A stretch of 14,153 nt of DNA from Candidatus Omnitrophota bacterium (GTDB lineage: Bacteria; Omnitrophota; Gorgyraeia; Gygaellales; Profunditerraquicolaceae). Shown here one piece after another: positions 12,722 to 14,153 of this stretch (position 1 is the first letter of the stretch; each line of letters begins with the position of its first letter). The notes beneath the pieces were generated by a model, which saw nothing but the letters and a program-made list of their open reading frames with translations, was not told the DNA's origin and ran no database searches. The position numbers and the translations under genes are program-made. Where the stretch lies: contig JAUYDL010000034.1 of NCBI GenBank assembly GCA_030691865.1, forward strand, positions 1 to 14,153, read 5' to 3'.

Positions 12722-13087
12722 ATGGATGAGCGCAGGATCAAGCCGAGATGGCAGATTAATCAAGGCGCGGAGTTAACTGTTGAGAATGGGGTTCGCGCCA
12801 TTCCCTGTGTGGTGGAAGATATAAGCCATGGAGGTATGTGTATTTCTTTAAGAAGAAATTTGTTCGATGATGTTTTTTCAAATTTTAAGTTAGCTTTGTC
12901 TGAAGATTTTGAGTTAAACGTTGGTGCGCAGGTGGTTTGGCGCCAGGAGGAGTTCGAAAAAAATATTTACGGTCTTTTATTTAATCGGATTGATAAATCT
13001 GCAGAAGATGAGCTAGATCGATATGTCAATAAAAATTTTCACGGCTTGATAGTTAAACATTGGTGGGAAGGGCCTCTAAATGCATGA
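12722..13087 (+). CDS. Single-domain PilZ protein (cyclic-di-GMP receptor)
   Basis: This 121-residue protein is the size of a stand-alone PilZ domain. It has both ligand-binding motifs: RxxxR as RIKPR (R5, R9) and D/NxSxxG as DISHGG (D33, S35, G38), followed by a beta-barrel ending in AQVVWRQ and NIYGLLF, typical of PilZ. Cyclic-di-GMP binding is therefore likely. It has no effector domain, so it probably acts by binding a partner. It overlaps the next gene by 8 nt, implying coupled translation, and the two share the start MxERRxxxRWQIN, pointing to tandem duplication. A promoter-like sequence and a GC-rich palindrome lie upstream. Confidence 0.85.
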   Translation: MDERRIKPRWQINQGAELTVENGVRAIPCVVEDISHGGMCISLRRNLFDDVFSNFKLALSEDFELNVGAQVVWRQEEFEKNIYGLLFNRIDKSAEDELDRYVNKNFHGLIVKHWWEGPLNA

Positions 13088-13778
13088 ACGCAGAAAATTA
13101 CTCAGATGGCAGATAAATAAACGCGCTTTGCTTAAGTTAAGGCAGGACGCAAATGAATTATATTGCCAAATTAAAGATATCAATTGTATTGGAGCGCAAG
13201 TTACTTTGCATACAAAATTGCCGCTGGATACTGTGTTTAAGATGAGTTTGCGGCTTGCCGAGAATTATACTATCGAAGCTAAGGTTTGGGCAGCTTGGCA
13301 TAAGGTGGTTAATGGCAGCAATCATTACGGGCTTTATTTTAGCGATATAAAGGATGCGGATAAAGATAAAATTAATAAATTTATTAGCGTTTTTTATCCT
13401 AATGATGATCCAGGAAAGATACTGTGGTTAGAAACTGCTGAGACTAATAAAGTGGAAGGAGGTGAAGATATGAACGATCATCGGATATTCGAGAGATTTA
13501 GGAAGGAATTTTCCGCTCGTTTTATAGGTTTAGACGGAAAAGAAAGCCTGGGGCAAACTTTTGATGTGAGCGCTAAGGGCTTGGGGTTATCAACTAATCA
13601 GGAATTGGAATCACAGGCTAATCTGGAGATTTGGCTGGATGTTCCTAACAGCACCGACCCGCTGTATACAAGAGGACAGGTTGTTTGGAGCAGGTTAGCA
13701 GGAAAAGGAGGTTTCCGCTCAGGCATTGAATTGGAGAGGGCGGATTTGATGGGTATTTCCAGGCTATTACGCGCTTAA
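13080..13778 (+). CDS. Double PilZ-domain protein
   Basis: A 232-residue protein with two PilZ domains. Domain 1 (residues 1-~108) has RKLLR (R5, R9) and DINCIG (D33, N35, G38), so the Ser of DxSxxG is Asn and ligand binding may be weakened. Domain 2 (131-232) has RIFER (R135, R139) and DVSAKG (D162, S164, G167), both intact, and a QVVWSR strand. A short acidic linker joins them. ATG 13080 lies inside the end of the previous gene (8-nt overlap, ATGCATGA), giving coupled translation. An internal ATG at codon 131 has a near-perfect ribosome binding site, so domain 2 may also be made alone. No effector domain is present. Confidence 0.85.
   Translation: MHERRKLLRWQINKRALLKLRQDANELYCQIKDINCIGAQVTLHTKLPLDTVFKMSLRLAENYTIEAKVWAAWHKVVNGSNHYGLYFSDIKDADKDKINKFISVFYPNDDPGKILWLETAETNKVEGGEDMNDHRIFERFRKEFSARFIGLDGKESLGQTFDVSAKGLGLSTNQELESQANLEIWLDVPNSTDPLYTRGQVVWSRLAGKGGFRSGIELERADLMGISRLLRA
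13457..13465 (+). promoter_or_regulatory. Near-perfect internal Shine-Dalgarno site
   Basis: AGGAGGTGA is complementary to the 16S rRNA 3' end over nine bases. It lies 4 nt before an in-frame ATG (13470; 7 nt counted from GGAGG). It is by far the strongest ribosome binding site in the window, yet sits inside a reading frame. Confidence 0.75.
13470..13778 (+). CDS. Alternative internal-start product: stand-alone PilZ protein
   Basis: Initiation at ATG 13470, in frame with the gene at 13080, would give a 102-residue protein consisting only of the second PilZ domain. Its first residues, MNDHRIFER, place the RxxxR motif four residues after Met, just as in the other two PilZ proteins (MDERRIKPR, MHERRKLLR). 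With the strong Shine-Dalgarno, this suggests the domain was, or still is, an independent gene whose upstream stop codon was lost. Confidence 0.5.
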   Translation: MNDHRIFERFRKEFSARFIGLDGKESLGQTFDVSAKGLGLSTNQELESQANLEIWLDVPNSTDPLYTRGQVVWSRLAGKGGFRSGIELERADLMGISRLLRA

Positions 13779-13796
13779 TTTTAGCTTGAAATTAAC

Positions 13797-13810
13797 CCTG
13801 CCTGCAGGCA
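13797..13810. repeat. Shortened relative of the 20-bp palindrome
   Basis: CCTGCCTGCAGGCA equals the 12693-12712 palindrome with its central CCGG missing and its last two bases changed. TGCCTGCAGGCA (13799-13810) is self-complementary. No T tract follows, so it is a poor terminator. Confidence 0.7.
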
Positions 13811-13819
13811 ATAAAAAAC

Positions 13820-13848
13820 TTGACCTGTTGGCTAAAATATGTTAAGTT
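13820..13848 (+). promoter_or_regulatory. Weak candidate promoter of the solute-binding gene
   Basis: TTGACC (13820-13825) matches the -35 consensus at 5 of 6 positions. At 17-nt spacing the -10 candidate is TAAGTT (13843-13848), only 3 of 6. An inverted repeat overlaps that -10. The true promoter could lie elsewhere, for example at TATAGT 13881-13886, which lacks a good -35. Confidence 0.25.
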
Positions 13849-13855
13849 TTAACAT
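13839..13855. promoter_or_regulatory. Candidate operator: 7-bp inverted repeat
   Basis: ATGTTAA-GTT-TTAACAT is a perfect dyad with a 3-nt centre in the gap upstream of the solute-binding gene. Size and symmetry suit a dimeric repressor, and it overlaps the weak -10. The regulator is unknown. Confidence 0.35.
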
Positions 13856-13922
13856 TACGTCACGACTTTATGGCCTATTTTATAGTCTATTCCTAGTGGA
13901 TAAAATCCCCACGACAAACGAA

Positions 13923-13967
13923 CACTCCGCGCTTATAAGGAATTGCGCGGGTGTGCCCTTCTGGGCA
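13923..13967 (+). promoter_or_regulatory. Structured 5' leader: two adjacent hairpins before the RBS
   Basis: Hairpin 1 pairs CCGCGC (13927-13932) with GCGCGG (13945-13950), extended by CAC/GTG (13923-13925 with 13951-13953) across one bulged T. Hairpin 2 pairs TGCCC (13954-13958) with GGGCA (13963-13967) around TTCT. It abuts the Shine-Dalgarno AAGGAG (13967-13972). I recognise no known riboswitch class. The arrangement suggests translation control of the uptake gene. Confidence 0.4.
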
Positions 13968-13979
13968 AGGAGTATTAAT

Positions 13980-14153
13980 ATGTTGTTTAAGAACGCGCTT
14001 TTAGGCAGCTTGGTATTATTTTCAGTATTAGGCTGTTCCGCACAAAAATTAGATTCAAAGCCCACCATTAGTATCTGGCACTGGATGACTGACCGTGACC
14101 CCACCTTCCAAGAACTGGCAAAAAAATACGAAACTTTAACCGGAGTAAAAGTA
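13980..14153 (+). CDS. Extracellular solute-binding lipoprotein (ABC sugar uptake type), 3'-partial
   Basis: The first 58 codons are present and the gene runs off the right edge. ATG 13980 follows AAGGAG by 7 nt. The N-terminus MLFKNALLGSLVLFSVLGC is a lipoprotein signal peptide with lipobox VLGC (Cys19 lipidated), so the protein would be tethered to the outer face of a membrane. Mature residues TISIWHWMTDRDPTFQELAKKYETLTGVKV match the start of family 1 extracellular solute-binding proteins (xWHWWTDxxxx...LxxxFExxTGIKV), which capture sugars or oligosaccharides for an ABC importer. Permease genes would be expected downstream. A separate transcription unit from the PilZ genes is likely, given the 201-nt gap with dyads and a structured leader. 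Confidence 0.75.
   Translation, partial: MLFKNALLGSLVLFSVLGCSAQKLDSKPTISIWHWMTDRDPTFQELAKKYETLTGVKV

Noticed and set aside
13779..13830. Rho-independent terminator after the PilZ locus
   Set aside because: The palindrome TGCCTGCAGGCA has almost no loop and is followed by A-rich, not T-rich, sequence on the + strand.
13880..14104. Reverse-strand 74-codon ORF at the right end
   Set aside because: It is antisense to a clear lipoprotein signal peptide and solute-binding start with a good ribosome binding site.

Overview
The window looks like an accessory region of an uncultured bacterium, most likely Candidatus Omnitrophota (Omnitrophica) or a related candidate phylum. The basis is the very large uninterrupted gene stringing together unrelated domains, the Omnitrophota-like wording of several of those domains, the moderate-to-low GC content, and stacked PilZ genes. 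The lineage is an inference from style, not from a marker gene. All real genes read on the + strand.

Positions 1-10913 are one open reading frame that enters from beyond the left edge. The apparent TTG start at 12 lies inside the sugar-phosphate isomerase/deaminase motif DGHxAFNEP (from base 3), so the true start is upstream. Domain order (residues numbered from the TTG): C-terminal half of a NagB-type glucosamine-6-phosphate deaminase fold (1-~110); HAD-like domain lacking its second catalytic Asp (~132-285); EamA/DMT-type transporter (~313-627); extra membrane helices (~641-810); class I methyltransferase-like domain (~870-1100); pol-beta-type nucleotidyltransferase (~1125-1235); a domain with a HELAE motif (~1265-1380); a long helical part with an HEVNH motif (~1400-1890); a possible kinase-like domain (~1940-2270); a second membrane block (~2404-2751); about 15 HEAT repeats (~2825-3293); an alpha/beta-hydrolase with a visible Ser-Asp-His triad (~3300-3490); and an Asn/Pro/Ser/Tyr-rich tail. 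Short DPxAP-type linkers recur at several domain joints. Long perfect inverted repeats are embedded in the coding sequence.

Positions 10926-12251 hold a membrane-anchored PD40/TolB-type beta-propeller, probably co-transcribed with the giant gene (12-nt gap, good Shine-Dalgarno). The 470-nt gap after it is a sequence graveyard: a 138-bp imperfect inverted repeat resembling a MITE, small tandem repeats, a decayed fragment homologous to codons ~2302-2402 of the giant gene, a plausible promoter, and a perfect 20-bp palindrome that overlaps the ribosome binding site of the next gene.

Positions 12722-13778 are a compact PilZ (cyclic-di-GMP receptor) locus: a single-domain protein, then a two-domain protein overlapping it by 8 nt. 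The second domain of the latter has its own near-perfect Shine-Dalgarno and ATG at 13470, so three separate PilZ polypeptides may be made. Positions 13779-13979 hold a candidate operator and a structured leader. From 13980 the N-terminus of a solute-binding lipoprotein (ABC sugar-uptake type) runs off the right edge. No RNA genes, CRISPR arrays or intact insertion sequences were seen.
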